From positions 86,734 to 150,733 of the forward strand of contig JBDHQI010000006.1 of NCBI GenBank assembly GCA_039806955.1: a DNA stretch of 64,000 nt. Direction: 5' to 3'. Shown here in pieces: positions 17,472 to 26,377 of this stretch. The position numbers and the translations under genes were made by a program. This stretch comes from JADLHS01 sp039806955. GTDB lineage: Bacteria > Verrucomicrobiota > Verrucomicrobiia > Limisphaerales > JADLHS01. Position 1 is the stretch's first letter, and each line of letters begins with the position of its first letter. The notes under the pieces were generated by a model. It was given only the letters and a program-made list of their open reading frames with translations. It was not told where the DNA came from and ran no database searches.

Positions 17472-18266
17472 ATGGTTCAGTATCTCGACTTGCTTCGGCG
17501 TGTCCTGGAACAAGGTCGCTTTAAGGCCGACCGCACCGGCACCGGCACGTATTCTTTGTTCGGCGCGCAGGCGCGTTACCCGCTGGCGACCGGTTTTCCG
17601 CTCGTGACGACGAAAAAGGTGCATGTCAAATCGGTGATTTACGAATTGCTCTGGTTCTTGCGTGGCGATACCAACATCAAATATCTGCGGGAGCATGGCG
17701 TCAGCATTTGGGACGAATGGGCGGATGCGAACGGCGATCTCGGGCGCGTTTACGGCGCACAGTGGTGTGATTGGCGTACCGCCGATGGTCGCGGCATCAA
17801 CCAGATGGGCGCGGTCATCAACCAGATTCGAGAAACTCCAGAGAGTCGGCGGTTGATCGTTACCGCGTGGAATCCGGGTGAAATCCAACAGATGGCGCTG
17901 CCGCCTTGCCACGCGCTGTTTCAATTTTACGTCAGCGAGGGCGAGTTAAGTTGTCAGCTTTACCAGCGCAGTGCGGATATTTTCCTGGGAGTGCCGTTCA
18001 ACATTGCCAGCTACGCACTGTTGACCTTGATGGTGGCGCAAGTGTGTGGTTTGAAGTCTGGCGAATTTATCCATACCTGCGGTGATTTACATCTCTATGC
18101 GAATCACCTGGAGCAGGCCAAATTACAACTCTCGCGTGAGCCGCGTCCGTTGCCGCGTCTTCGACTCAATCCCGCGATCCGGCACATTCGCGACTTCAAA
18201 TTCGAGGATATCGAATTGTTGGGGTATGATCCGCATCCCGGCATCAAAGCTCCGGTGGCGGTGTAA
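17472..18266 (+). CDS. thyA: thymidylate synthase
   Basis: Converts dUMP and methylene-tetrahydrofolate to dTMP and dihydrofolate in the cytoplasm. The 264-residue length equals that of the Escherichia coli enzyme and the catalytic cysteine falls at residue 146 within LPPCHALFQFYV, exactly the family position. The phosphate-binding QRSAD motif and the folate-binding DLH and NHLEQ segments follow. The N-terminal YLDLLRRVLEQG start and ATG 17472 are unambiguous. No dihydrofolate reductase gene (folA) lies next to it. Convergent with the prepilin-like gene downstream. Confidence 0.97.
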   Translation: MVQYLDLLRRVLEQGRFKADRTGTGTYSLFGAQARYPLATGFPLVTTKKVHVKSVIYELLWFLRGDTNIKYLREHGVSIWDEWADANGDLGRVYGAQWCDWRTADGRGINQMGAVINQIRETPESRRLIVTAWNPGEIQQMALPPCHALFQFYVSEGELSCQLYQRSADIFLGVPFNIASYALLTLMVAQVCGLKSGEFIHTCGDLHLYANHLEQAKLQLSREPRPLPRLRLNPAIRHIRDFKFEDIELLGYDPHPGIKAPVAV

Positions 18267-18388
18267 ATCTGGTGTGCGACTGGTCGGCAGCGGGGTGGAA
18301 ACGGCGATGTGCCGAAGCATCGCGTGGCGCAACCAATCTGGCTTGGGCCGTCAAGCCGTCTCGATGCGGTTTGTGTGATGGACGGTAA

Positions 18389-19165
18389 TCAAGGTTTCCA
18401 CGCGAAGATCTGGCGGTCCTCATCCCGGATGGCCCACATGTTTTCCGGATAGACATCCTTGCCGTATTTGAGCAGTCGCACGCTGCCGTCCACGAAAGCA
18501 TAATTTGACGAGCCGGACCGGCTTAACGTTCCCGCTCGCTGGGTGGAATGACAGCCGCGTTCCACGCGATCGGCGTCGTTGCCTACTCCCTCGCCGAGGT
18601 CCATGAAAAAGTCCATGGCAATGCGCACGCCACCGGCGTCTATGTTCCGCTTTTCGCCAAACAGGATCGTATCCGTGGGCTTGCGCACGGCGCTCTGTTT
18701 CAGAACCAGGCCATTGTAGGTATCCGGGTTGGGATTTCCCGTTTGATGGCTGAAATAATCGTTCCAACCGTTGATCAGGTAACTGCGCGGCGAGCGGTCC
18801 GCCAGTGCGGTGGCACCGGTGTCGGTCAAGGGCACTCCGCGGCGCGCGTCGGTCGGGCAGATGAGCAGGCTCAGGTTCTTGTAATAATCTTGCAGCAACG
18901 TCGGCCAACGATTCTGGTTTGTGCGGGGCGGGAAATAGTCGTTAAAATCATCCGCGTAGAGGACGGAGGCCAGGGAAAGTTGTTTCAGATTGTTGGCGCA
19001 CTTGATTCGGAGGGCCTGTTCTTTGGCGTTGCCCAGAGCGGGTAACAACATGCTGGCCAGGATGGCGATGATGGCAATCACCACCAGTAACTCGATCAGA
19101 GTGAAACCGGTACAAGTGGCCGGGATGGGACGTTGGAGGCGTTTGACGCCAAGTGAAGAATTCAT
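18389..19165 (-). CDS. prepilin-like secreted protein (type II pseudopilin leader)
   Basis: The 258-residue protein has a class III signal: a short basic leader ending in CTG followed by FTLIELLVVIAIIAILAS, the prepilin peptidase cleavage site and hydrophobic helix, with the conserved glutamate at +5. The rest (ALGNAKEQALRIKCANNLKQL, then a soluble domain with FVDGSVRLL near the end) matches the DUF1559/H-X9-DG-type pseudopilins that are heavily expanded in Planctomycetota and Verrucomicrobiota. Their exact role is unsettled; fibre or type II secretion-associated functions are proposed. No secretion machinery genes are nearby. The start is the only ATG that precedes the leader. Confidence 0.85.
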   Translation of the reverse strand: MNSSLGVKRLQRPIPATCTGFTLIELLVVIAIIAILASMLLPALGNAKEQALRIKCANNLKQLSLASVLYADDFNDYFPPRTNQNRWPTLLQDYYKNLSLLICPTDARRGVPLTDTGATALADRSPRSYLINGWNDYFSHQTGNPNPDTYNGLVLKQSAVRKPTDTILFGEKRNIDAGGVRIAMDFFMDLGEGVGNDADRVERGCHSTQRAGTLSRSGSSNYAFVDGSVRLLKYGKDVYPENMWAIRDEDRQIFAWKP

Positions 19166-19237
19166 GCAAAATCAGAGATTCAGCAATGCTGTAGCCGACC
19201 GAATAGAGGGTTGTGCGATTTCGTCAACGATAGAAAC

Positions 19238-19681
19238 ATGTCAAAATCAAAATTAATTGCTTCAATTATTCTCATACTCGGTCTAGGCGGTTTGAGTCTC
19301 TACATGAACAAAGACCGTTTCAGACGAGAATCTATTCAAATCACCCACCGATTAAATCCAGCGCGTGCGCGCGACGGGCGTATTCCGATCACCTTTATAC
19401 TCAACGGGTACTACAAGCTGAAGAACATTCGCGTGGTGAACGCGACGACCTACGAGACGAATAAATTTGTTCTGCCGGTTTGGCGATTGATTACCGAATC
19501 CAACTCCGTGCCGGTTTCGACGTTCAATTACGGCAACAATATTCGCGGCATGCGCCCGGAGACCAAAGGCGCGCGCCCCGAAACATTACAAGCCGGCGTA
19601 ACCTACCGCCTCGTGTTGGAAACCGATCGGAAGCAAAAGGCAGAATACGATTTTACCGTGCCGGCGACTCAGACTCAGTGA
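19238..19681 (+). CDS. small membrane-anchored protein of unknown function
   Basis: From ATG 19238 the frame encodes 147 residues: a basic start (MSKSK), one helix (LIASIILILGLGGLSLYMN) and an extracytoplasmic beta-rich domain with no cysteines and no motif I recognise. An in-frame start 27 bases upstream would add only polar residues before the leader, so ATG 19238 is preferred. Its promoter must lie in the 72 bases shared with the divergent prepilin-like gene, which hints at common control. Codon use is like its neighbours. Confidence 0.65.
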   Translation: MSKSKLIASIILILGLGGLSLYMNKDRFRRESIQITHRLNPARARDGRIPITFILNGYYKLKNIRVVNATTYETNKFVLPVWRLITESNSVPVSTFNYGNNIRGMRPETKGARPETLQAGVTYRLVLETDRKQKAEYDFTVPATQTQ

Positions 19682-19786
19682 GACGTCGGGTGAAGCGGTC
19701 AAGGCCGCGCGTTGTAATCTCAGCGCTTCTGCCCGGCGTCAATGGGCGAGGCCAACCGGTTGGTCGGCAGGTTGAATGAGCGTTGA

Positions 19787-21103
19787 TTAAAAGTTGAATT
19801 CGATTTCGCCCCAGAATACCTGCTTGTCGAAGCTGTAAGGTGCCACTCGACCATCGTACTTCGCGTATTTGGCCAGCACCGTCCAATTTTTCCCGAATTT
19901 GCGGGACGCCACGATGTCGTATTCCTGGCCGTAATCCGCTCCGCCCCGGTCCGAGTCGAACTTGTGATAGACGAAGCTGATTGGAATTTGTCCCGGCAGG
20001 TTGACGCCCGCTGAGGCGTAGAAGTCCCGCAGTCCGTTGGCTGGGGTGGCTGAAAAGACATCCGCCCAACCATTAAAAGCGTGCAGGGTGGCGAGTGGCG
20101 TGCGGAAGCCCTGGCCATTGTCGGCGCCGAGCACTTCATAACCCACACTCACGTTAAAGCGATCATAGGTGGCCTTGAGTTCGCCCAGGTAATACTCCGT
20201 TTCGTAATCAGCCGGATTGTCGGCGTAATCCGTCTGCCAGGCAAATTCGCCCCGATACCCCAAGGTCCCTTTGGCCGCCTCGTCAAATGTCCACGTTCCT
20301 GTCAAAAAGCCTCCATAGGTGGCGCTCGAGTTGCTCGCGTTGCCACCGCGTTCATTTTTCAAATCCAGCAAATAGGAGTAACCCACTATTTTCGCCAGTG
20401 GTGCAATTGTATAAGCCGCATTGAGAAGATGTGAAGCGGAGCGAAAATCGCTCGTTGTTGCCGCCAGTGAAGAGTCGTCGCCATAGATGCGATGCACCTT
20501 CCAAAGGTAGTTGTAGGAAAGGTCCAGATTTTTCAGCGGGCTTAATTTGAATCCGGCGGCGTCAAAAGTCTGTGCATTCTGTCGCCAACCCACGTTGCCA
20601 ACAAAGCGAGCGTTATCCAAAATGATCATCTGCCGCCCGCCTTTGATCGCGGCCGAGAAATTCGTGTCGTTGTAGGAATAGCCCAGCCAGACCTGGTTGA
20701 TTTCCGTGCCGGTGGGGTCGGCGATGATGTCCCGCGCCACGGGCGACCCCGGACCGGCAGCGTAGGTGTCCTTGTTTGCGGCGGTGACGTTTTCAGCTTC
20801 AATCATGGCTTGGAATCCATACAGTGGCGCGGTGGTATAGCCGAATCGCGTGCGAATGGTCTCGGCGTGTGCCGATGGCGTGCCTCCTTCTTGATCCGCA
20901 TTTTCGTAACGCGCCCGCACGTTGAGCGAGAATTTACCCTTGGCAATCGCGTCGGGAATTTTGCCCTCCAGAAAATTGGCCGCAGCACAAGTATGTTCCT
21001 CCGACGGAGTGGAATTTTCCCCGGCCTGAAGCATCAGACCGGTTGTCGATAGCAAAAGCCCGCTCATGAGCAGGGCGCGATGGATTTGATATTTATTATT
21101 CAT
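19787..21103 (-). CDS. outer-membrane beta-barrel porin
   Basis: A 438-residue protein beginning MNNKYQIHRALLMSGLLL with a signal peptide cleaved near QAGEN, then alternating-residue beta strands throughout (for example LNVRARYENADQEG, LDLSYNYLWKVHRIYG, YLGELKATYDRFNVSVGYEV) and a C-terminal aromatic residue in WGEIEFNF, the BAM-recognition signature. It resembles the alginate-export/OprB-like carbohydrate porins, but substrate cannot be read. The preferred start is ATG 21103; a further in-frame ATG at 21145 only adds a polar leader. About 300 AT-rich bases upstream probably hold its promoter. Confidence 0.8.
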   Translation of the reverse strand: MNNKYQIHRALLMSGLLLSTTGLMLQAGENSTPSEEHTCAAANFLEGKIPDAIAKGKFSLNVRARYENADQEGGTPSAHAETIRTRFGYTTAPLYGFQAMIEAENVTAANKDTYAAGPGSPVARDIIADPTGTEINQVWLGYSYNDTNFSAAIKGGRQMIILDNARFVGNVGWRQNAQTFDAAGFKLSPLKNLDLSYNYLWKVHRIYGDDSSLAATTSDFRSASHLLNAAYTIAPLAKIVGYSYLLDLKNERGGNASNSSATYGGFLTGTWTFDEAAKGTLGYRGEFAWQTDYADNPADYETEYYLGELKATYDRFNVSVGYEVLGADNGQGFRTPLATLHAFNGWADVFSATPANGLRDFYASAGVNLPGQIPISFVYHKFDSDRGGADYGQEYDIVASRKFGKNWTVLAKYAKYDGRVAPYSFDKQVFWGEIEFNF

Positions 21104-21412
21104 GGTTGGGATGATTGAGGCTGGTGTAGGAATCCGTGCTTTCAATTGATGTGCAAACTATTTCAGGCGTTTGGCTTGGGCTGTTTAGGAATAATTATGA
21201 TTCCGTCAACTCATTAAATAAGTGGTTACACAGTTGTTGTAATCTAAGTCAAGCTAATCACAAAAATTTATTTTGATCGGGCTGATTCGGAGGACTGGAG
21301 CTGACATCCCTTCAGATTCCGTTGGGAAATTCGTCGGGTTGGAAGTCCGGATTGATCTGTCGATCGTGGCGGTGATCTGACGCAGCTTCCGACTTATTCC
21401 GCCGATGGACTT
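21104..21412. other. 309-base AT-rich intergenic region upstream of the porin
   Basis: Clearly more AT-rich than its surroundings between 21180 and 21275. It separates the porin start from the stop of the ABC ATPase gene, both on the minus strand, so it should contain the porin promoter and the end of the ATPase transcript. On the minus strand TTGACT and TTGACG hexamers are present, but none is paired with a convincing -10 element at 16-18 bases. No gene or structured RNA is seen. Confidence 0.4.
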
Positions 21413-22213
21413 TTACCTCGTATTGAAATGGATTTCTGGAACGGCGGCGAGCAAGGCTTGCGTGTAACTGTGTTGCGGTGATTGAACCACCTGTCGGGCA
21501 TCGCCCGATTCGACGATCTTGCCGCCATACATCACCAGGATGCGGTGGCTGATATGTTCCACCACGGCGAGGTCGTGCGAGATGAACAAATAGGCCAGCC
21601 CGCGTTGTTCTTGGAGGTCCAAGAGCAAATTAACAATCTGCGCCTGCACCGAGACGTCAAGCGCGCTGACGGGTTCATCGCAGACAATTAACCGAGGTTC
21701 GACGGCGAGCGCGCGGGCGATGCCGATGCGTTGGCGTTGGCCGCCGCTGAATTCATGCGGGTAATGTCGGGCATGTGTTGTTTCCAAACCAACTGCCTTG
21801 AGCAGTTCTGTGATCCGATGTGCCCGGGCGTTGGGACTATCCGTCAGCCCATGCAGATCCAACGCTTCGCCAATGATGTCGGCGACGGTCAAACGCGGAT
21901 TCAGCGAGCTGTACGGATCTTGAAAAATCATTTGCAACTTGCGCCGCTGCGCGCGCAGTTCAGCGCGACTCAAATGCGCGAGATCATGCCCATCGAAAAT
22001 GATGTGGCCGGAGGTCGGTTGCTGTAATTGGACGATGGATCGTCCCAGCGTGGTTTTGCCGCAACCGCTTTCACCCACCAATCCGAGCGTTTCGCCGGGC
22101 GCGATACTGAAGCTTACGTCATCAACGGCCGCGATGAAGCGCTGAGTCCGTTTCCACGTTTGCCGTTTGACGGGAAAGTGAACTTTGAGATTTTGAACTT
22201 CGAGCAACGCCAT
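21413..22213 (-). CDS. oligopeptide-type ABC transporter ATPase (OppF/DppF-like)
   Basis: A 266-residue nucleotide-binding subunit of a peptide or nickel importer. Visible motifs: Walker A GESGCGKTT near residues 45-53, Q-loop MIFQDPYSSLNPR (the Opp/Dpp family hallmark), signature SGGQRQRIGIARAL, Walker B RLIVCDEPVSALD and the H-loop in FISHDLAVV. The C-terminal oligopeptide-binding extension is short (ends VPEIHFNTR). ATG 22213 (MALLEVQNL) is preferred to an ATG nine codons upstream. No permease, binding protein or second ATPase gene lies in this window on either side except unrelated hisD and the porin, so its partners are encoded elsewhere. Confidence 0.9.
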   Translation of the reverse strand: MALLEVQNLKVHFPVKRQTWKRTQRFIAAVDDVSFSIAPGETLGLVGESGCGKTTLGRSIVQLQQPTSGHIIFDGHDLAHLSRAELRAQRRKLQMIFQDPYSSLNPRLTVADIIGEALDLHGLTDSPNARAHRITELLKAVGLETTHARHYPHEFSGGQRQRIGIARALAVEPRLIVCDEPVSALDVSVQAQIVNLLLDLQEQRGLAYLFISHDLAVVEHISHRILVMYGGKIVESGDARQVVQSPQHSYTQALLAAVPEIHFNTR

Positions 22214-22371
22214 GCGCTTTAATGAGTAAACGTCGATCAAATTAAATCTTGCGGTCGAAGAAGTCCATGTTTACGCCAGATTTTTGACGCTTTGGCAAGC
22301 CTCGGTTGGATTTCGTCCGCCTCAATCGCTTCCTGCTTTCTTCAGCGCGCGCAGTTTTTTAGTCTGGGGCG

Positions 22372-23661
22372 ATGAAAATAATCCGTTACACGGATCCAAA
22401 TTTCGCGCGGAAGATTGCCCGGATCGCCGCCTCCACCAGTTTGTTCGATCCTGGGATCGAACGGCGGACCAGCGCCATTATCGAGGCGGTGGCGACGCGC
22501 GGTGACGCCGCCGTGCTGGAGTTCACCGCGAAATTTGACGGAGCCAGACTGACGGCGCACCAGCTTGCGGTGACCACGTCGGAATTACTCGCGGCCTCGC
22601 TCAAAGCGGATCCCGCGCTGCGAACCGCCATCGCTAAAGCGCAACAAAATATCGCCCGCTTCGCCCGGAAATCGCGCCGCAAAAACTGGCAGGCCAAAAA
22701 TTCGCACGGGGCGATCGTGGGAGAAAAATTTGATCCCTTCGAGCGGGTGGGCGTTTACATTCCTGGCGGCACGGCGCCATTGGCTTCCACGGCTTTGATG
22801 ACCATCACGCTAGCCCGCGAAGCCGGCTGCAAGGAGATCGTGGTTTGTTCGCCTTGCGGTCGCGCTGGTACCATCAATCCCACCATTTTATTCACGGCGC
22901 GGGCGGCAGGGGCGACCGAGATTTACCGGGTTGGCGGCGCGCAAGCCATTGCCGCGCTGGCCTGCGGAACGCCAACCATTCGTCGGGTGCAGAAAATTTT
23001 CGGTCCGGGCAACGCCTACGTCAGCATGGCCAAACGCTTGTTGTTCGGGCGTGTTGCAGTGGATTTGCTGGCGGGACCAAGCGAGTTGCTGGTGCTGGCG
23101 GATGACACGGCGAACGCGCGTTTTGTAGCGGCCGATTTGCTGGCACAGGCGGAGCATGGTTCGGGACATGAACGCATCTGGCTGGTCACCACTTCCGCCA
23201 GATTGTTGGTTGCCGTGACCAAGGAGCTGGCGCGGCAATTACCCGGCTTATCCCGGCGCAAACTGGTGCAACGCGTGTTGAATCGGAACACCTGGTTCAT
23301 CCAGGTGAAAAATCTGGCTGAGGGCGTGGCTCTCACTAATCGGTTGGCGCCGGAACATTGCGAAGTGATCACCCAAAAGGCGCGGGTAGTGAGTGTGGGC
23401 ATCACAACCGCTGGCGCGTTGTTCCTCGGGAATTATTCTCCGACGGTGCTGGGCGATTATGTTGCCGGTCCGAGCCATGTGTTACCCACCGACGGCGCGG
23501 GGGTTTCGTTTGCGGGGTTGACGGTGGATCAATTCCAACGGCGCACCAGCGTGGTCGAGTACTCACACGCCGGTTTGCGCCGCGCGCTGCCGACGGTGCG
23601 GAAATTTGCCGAACTTGAAGGCTTGGATGCGCACGGCCAATCGGCAGCAGTGCGATTCTGA
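22372..23661 (+). CDS. hisD: histidinol dehydrogenase
   Basis: Catalyses the last two oxidations of histidine synthesis, L-histidinol to L-histidine, using NAD and zinc in the cytoplasm. The 429-residue protein shows the family text in order: VGVYIPGGTAPLASTALM, GGAQAIAALACGT, the signature region KIFGPGNAYVSMAKR with VDLLAGPSE, the zinc/catalytic AEHGSGHE segment, and APEHCEV near residue 326, followed by the FLGNYSPTVLGDYVAGPSH block. ATG 22372 is the natural start. It stands outside any histidine operon here, as is common in this phylum. Confidence 0.96.
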   Translation: MKIIRYTDPNFARKIARIAASTSLFDPGIERRTSAIIEAVATRGDAAVLEFTAKFDGARLTAHQLAVTTSELLAASLKADPALRTAIAKAQQNIARFARKSRRKNWQAKNSHGAIVGEKFDPFERVGVYIPGGTAPLASTALMTITLAREAGCKEIVVCSPCGRAGTINPTILFTARAAGATEIYRVGGAQAIAALACGTPTIRRVQKIFGPGNAYVSMAKRLLFGRVAVDLLAGPSELLVLADDTANARFVAADLLAQAEHGSGHERIWLVTTSARLLVAVTKELARQLPGLSRRKLVQRVLNRNTWFIQVKNLAEGVALTNRLAPEHCEVITQKARVVSVGITTAGALFLGNYSPTVLGDYVAGPSHVLPTDGAGVSFAGLTVDQFQRRTSVVEYSHAGLRRALPTVRKFAELEGLDAHGQSAAVRF

Positions 23662-23664
23662 TTG

Positions 23665-23690
23665 TAGCATCAGGCATCCCCGCCTGCTAT
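23665..23690. repeat. short hairpin, candidate dispersed intergenic repeat
   Basis: Just after the hisD stop, TAGCATCAGGCATCCCCGCC followed by TGCTATA forms a CAGGC/GCCTG hairpin with a further TAG/CTA pairing. Elements of this 'caggcatcc..gcctg' type recur in verrucomicrobial intergenic DNA in my recollection; only one copy is evident here. It may instead act as a hisD terminator. Confidence 0.3.
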
Positions 23691-23737
23691 AAAACTCAGA
23701 GTTGGCTATCCTCCGCCGGACATTTACTCTGCGCACG

Positions 23738-25015
23738 ATGAGTATTTTAGCCGAACTCGATTGGCGCGGCCTCGTCGCCGATTGCACGGATCGAGTACAA
23801 TTGACGGAGAAGCTGACCCGGCCCATCACCCTGTACTGTGGTTTTGATCCAACCGCCGATTCGTTGCACGTCGGGCATTTGGTACCGCTGCTGGCGTTGC
23901 GACGGTTCCAGCAATTGGGGCATCACCCCATCGCCGTGGCGGGCGGCGCGACTGGAAGCATTGGTGATCCCAGTGGCAAATCCGTCGAACGCTCGCTGTT
24001 AAGTCCGGAGCGGATCAAAGCCAACGTGGAAGCGGTGCGTCCGCAACTGGCCCGCTTCCTGGATTTCGAAGCGCGTGAAAACCCGGCGAAGCTGGTGGAT
24101 AATGCCGACTGGACGCGCGGAGTCAGTTATCTGGATTTCCTCCGCGATGTGGGCAAGCATTTTTCCGTCAATCAAATGGTGGCCAAGGAATCCGTACGCG
24201 CGCGCATGGCCGATCGGGACACGGGGATCAGCTACACCGAATTTAGTTACATGTTGCTCCAGGCGTTTGATTTTTACGTGCTGGCGCGGGATTACGGCTG
24301 CGAGTTGCAGATTGGTGGCAGCGACCAATGGGGCAACATCACCGCGGGAATTGATCTGATGCGCAAGAAGCTGGCGCGGCAGGGATACGGTTTGACCTTG
24401 CCGCTCATCACGAAATCTGACGGGACCAAGTTTGGTAAATCCGAAGGCGGCTCGATCTGGCTCGATGCCCGAAAGACGAGCGTTTACAAATTCTATCAGT
24501 TCTGGATTAACGCCGCGGACGCGGACGTGTTGTCATACCTGAAATTTTTTACCTTCCTGCCTGAAGTGGAAATTACCGCGCTGGCGGAACAACAGCACGC
24601 CAATCCCGGCGCGCGCGCCGCGCAAAAGGCCCTCGCCCAAGCCGTCACGGAAATGATCCACGGCGCGGCGGCAACTCAGGAGGCGATTCGCGCCAGTCAG
24701 ATTTTATTTGGCGGCGATCTGGCCGGAGTGTCCGAGCGTCTGTTTCAAGACATCGTGGGCGAAGTGCCAACGCGAGAAATTGAGCGGACAAAATTGGCCG
24801 GTGACGGTCTGGCATTGGTGGAATTATTGGTGCTGGCAGGGCTGAGTGCTTCCAAAGGTCAGGCGCGCAAAGATGTCGAAGGCGGTGGCGTCAACCTCAA
24901 CAACGTACGTGAAGCAAATATTAATTGCTTCGTTACCACGCGAGACCTGCTCTTTGACCGGCATTTGCTATTGCGTAAAGGCCGGAAAAATTATGTGGTG
25001 GTGACGGCGAAGTAA
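23738..25015 (+). CDS. tyrS: tyrosyl-tRNA synthetase
   Basis: Charges tRNA-Tyr. From ATG 23738 the protein is 425 residues. The class I HIGH motif appears as HVGHL near residue 45, the tyrosine-binding QAFDFYVL and GGSDQWGN segments at about 170-200, and the KMSKS loop as KFGKS near residue 231. The C-terminal 70 residues carry an S4 RNA-binding domain (LVLAGLSASKGQARKDVEGGGV). An upstream in-frame TTG would add 12 residues with no family counterpart and is rejected. The gene follows hisD after 76 bases and ends at a strong hairpin. Confidence 0.97.
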   Translation: MSILAELDWRGLVADCTDRVQLTEKLTRPITLYCGFDPTADSLHVGHLVPLLALRRFQQLGHHPIAVAGGATGSIGDPSGKSVERSLLSPERIKANVEAVRPQLARFLDFEARENPAKLVDNADWTRGVSYLDFLRDVGKHFSVNQMVAKESVRARMADRDTGISYTEFSYMLLQAFDFYVLARDYGCELQIGGSDQWGNITAGIDLMRKKLARQGYGLTLPLITKSDGTKFGKSEGGSIWLDARKTSVYKFYQFWINAADADVLSYLKFFTFLPEVEITALAEQQHANPGARAAQKALAQAVTEMIHGAAATQEAIRASQILFGGDLAGVSERLFQDIVGEVPTREIERTKLAGDGLALVELLVLAGLSASKGQARKDVEGGGVNLNNVREANINCFVTTRDLLFDRHLLLRKGRKNYVVVTAK

Positions 25016-25040
25016 CTTGTTCGCGCGATCCAACAAAAAT

Positions 25041-25060
25041 GCCCCGGCGCGAACCGGGGC
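25041..25060. terminator. bidirectional hairpin between tyrS and mdh
   Basis: GCCCCGG at 25041-25047 pairs with CCGGGGC at 25054-25060 around a 6-base loop, midway between two convergent stops. An A-run (CAAAAAT) sits on the left side, which would give a short U-run for the minus-strand transcript of mdh. Likely shared terminator. Confidence 0.6.
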
Positions 25061-25096
25061 AGAGTCGTTCCATGCGGACTGACCGCGGCTGGCGCG

Positions 25097-26092
25097 TTAT
25101 TTGGGAATCAATTCGCTAACGAGGGCGCGCTCCTCTTTCAATTCGTTTTCCGTCTGCGCGATTTTGGCGCGACTAAACTCATTGAGTGGCAGATCGGGCA
25201 CCAAGTTCCAGTCTTTGCCCGTGCTGCGAATCGGGTAGCTGAACATCAGACCCTTCTCGATGCCGTAGCTGCCATCGCTGCAAACCGCGACGCTGTGCCA
25301 GTCCGTTCCCGGGGTGGCGTTGACCAGGGAACGCACGGTATCAATGGCGGCGTTCGCGGCGCTGGCGGCGCTGGAAAGCCCACGCGCCTTGATAACCGCT
25401 GCGCCGCGCTGTTGCACGGTGGCAATGAAATCTTTTTCCAACCATTCCTTGTGTCCTATGATGTCCGGTACCGGTCGTGTGCCGATGCGCGCGTTGAAAA
25501 AATCCGGAAACATGGTCGAGCTGTGGTTGCCCCAGATGGCCAGATTGGTCACCGCCGTCGTGTCCACACTCGCTTTCCGGGCCAACTGCGCCTTGGCGCG
25601 GTTTTCATCCAGCCGGGTCATGGCGAAGAACCGGTTCGAGGGAATGCCTCGCGCGTTGTTCATGAGAATCAGCGCGTTGGTGTTGCATGGATTGCCCACG
25701 ACCAGCGCGCGCACGTCGGCTGCGGCATTCTTTTCCAACGCCCGTCCCTGACCCACGAAGATTTTGCCGTTGGCGCCGAGCAGGTCCTTCCGTTCCATGC
25801 CCGCCTTGCGCGGCGCCGCACCGACGAGGAGCGCCCAGTTGACATCTTTGAAACCCACGTTCAAATCGCCGGTGGCCACGATGCCTTTTAACAACGGAAA
25901 CGCACAGTCCTCAATTTCCATCACTGTGCCGTTCAACTTTGCCAGGATTTCGGGAATATCCACCTCGATGAGGTGCAGGATGATTGGTTGGTTTGGCCCG
26001 AAGAGATCGCCGGAAGCGATTCGGAACAACAATGAATAGGCGATTTGACCGGCCGCGCCAGTCACCGCAACACGAATGGGGATTTGGTTCAT
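25097..26092 (-). CDS. mdh: malate dehydrogenase
   Basis: NAD-dependent oxidation of malate to oxaloacetate in the TCA cycle. The 331-residue length and text match the cytosolic/chloroplast-like MDH group found in many bacteria: VTGAAGQIAYSLLFRIASG at the nucleotide-binding end, the mobile-loop arginine in LVGAAPRKAGMERKDLL, NPCNTNA, the substrate-binding RLDENRA motif, and the catalytic histidine in IWGNHSSTMFPD. ATG 26092 is clear. The gene is monocistronic, with about 285 bases of non-coding DNA behind its promoter. Confidence 0.96.
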   Translation of the reverse strand: MNQIPIRVAVTGAAGQIAYSLLFRIASGDLFGPNQPIILHLIEVDIPEILAKLNGTVMEIEDCAFPLLKGIVATGDLNVGFKDVNWALLVGAAPRKAGMERKDLLGANGKIFVGQGRALEKNAAADVRALVVGNPCNTNALILMNNARGIPSNRFFAMTRLDENRAKAQLARKASVDTTAVTNLAIWGNHSSTMFPDFFNARIGTRPVPDIIGHKEWLEKDFIATVQQRGAAVIKARGLSSAASAANAAIDTVRSLVNATPGTDWHSVAVCSDGSYGIEKGLMFSYPIRSTGKDWNLVPDLPLNEFSRAKIAQTENELKEERALVSELIPK

Positions 26093-26241
26093 AAATTCAA
26101 AGACAACTTAAAGTTTTACCGTTCGCTCTCAGTATAAGGAAAGCTATCAAGCCTACGCAAGCGCGCAGACTTGTTTTCCCTGTGGGCAACCTTAAAACCG
26201 CGGCTATGGTTCAATCCAATGAAAGCCCATGGGAATGCGGA

Positions 26242-26268
26242 ATTCCCGAGATTCCCGAGATTCCCGAG
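26242..26268. repeat. three tandem copies of a 9-base unit
   Basis: ATTCCCGAG occurs three times in perfect tandem (26242, 26251, 26260), immediately followed by ATCGGCAAC. It lies in the non-coding stretch between mdh and the GH5-like gene. The number of units may vary between strains; no function is evident. Nothing else recognisable lies in 26093-26377. Confidence 0.7.
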
Positions 26269-26377
26269 ATCGGCAACCCATCGCCGCGTTTCGCAACTTT
26301 TGAACTGAGCTTGAACGTGCAACTGGGCGGGATCAATGGTGGTGGACAAAGCTGGCGCGGCGATTCGTTCGTACTGG

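Noticed and set aside
26242..26268. CRISPR-like repeat
   Set aside because: Three immediate 9-base tandem units without spacers are a simple tandem repeat, not a CRISPR array.
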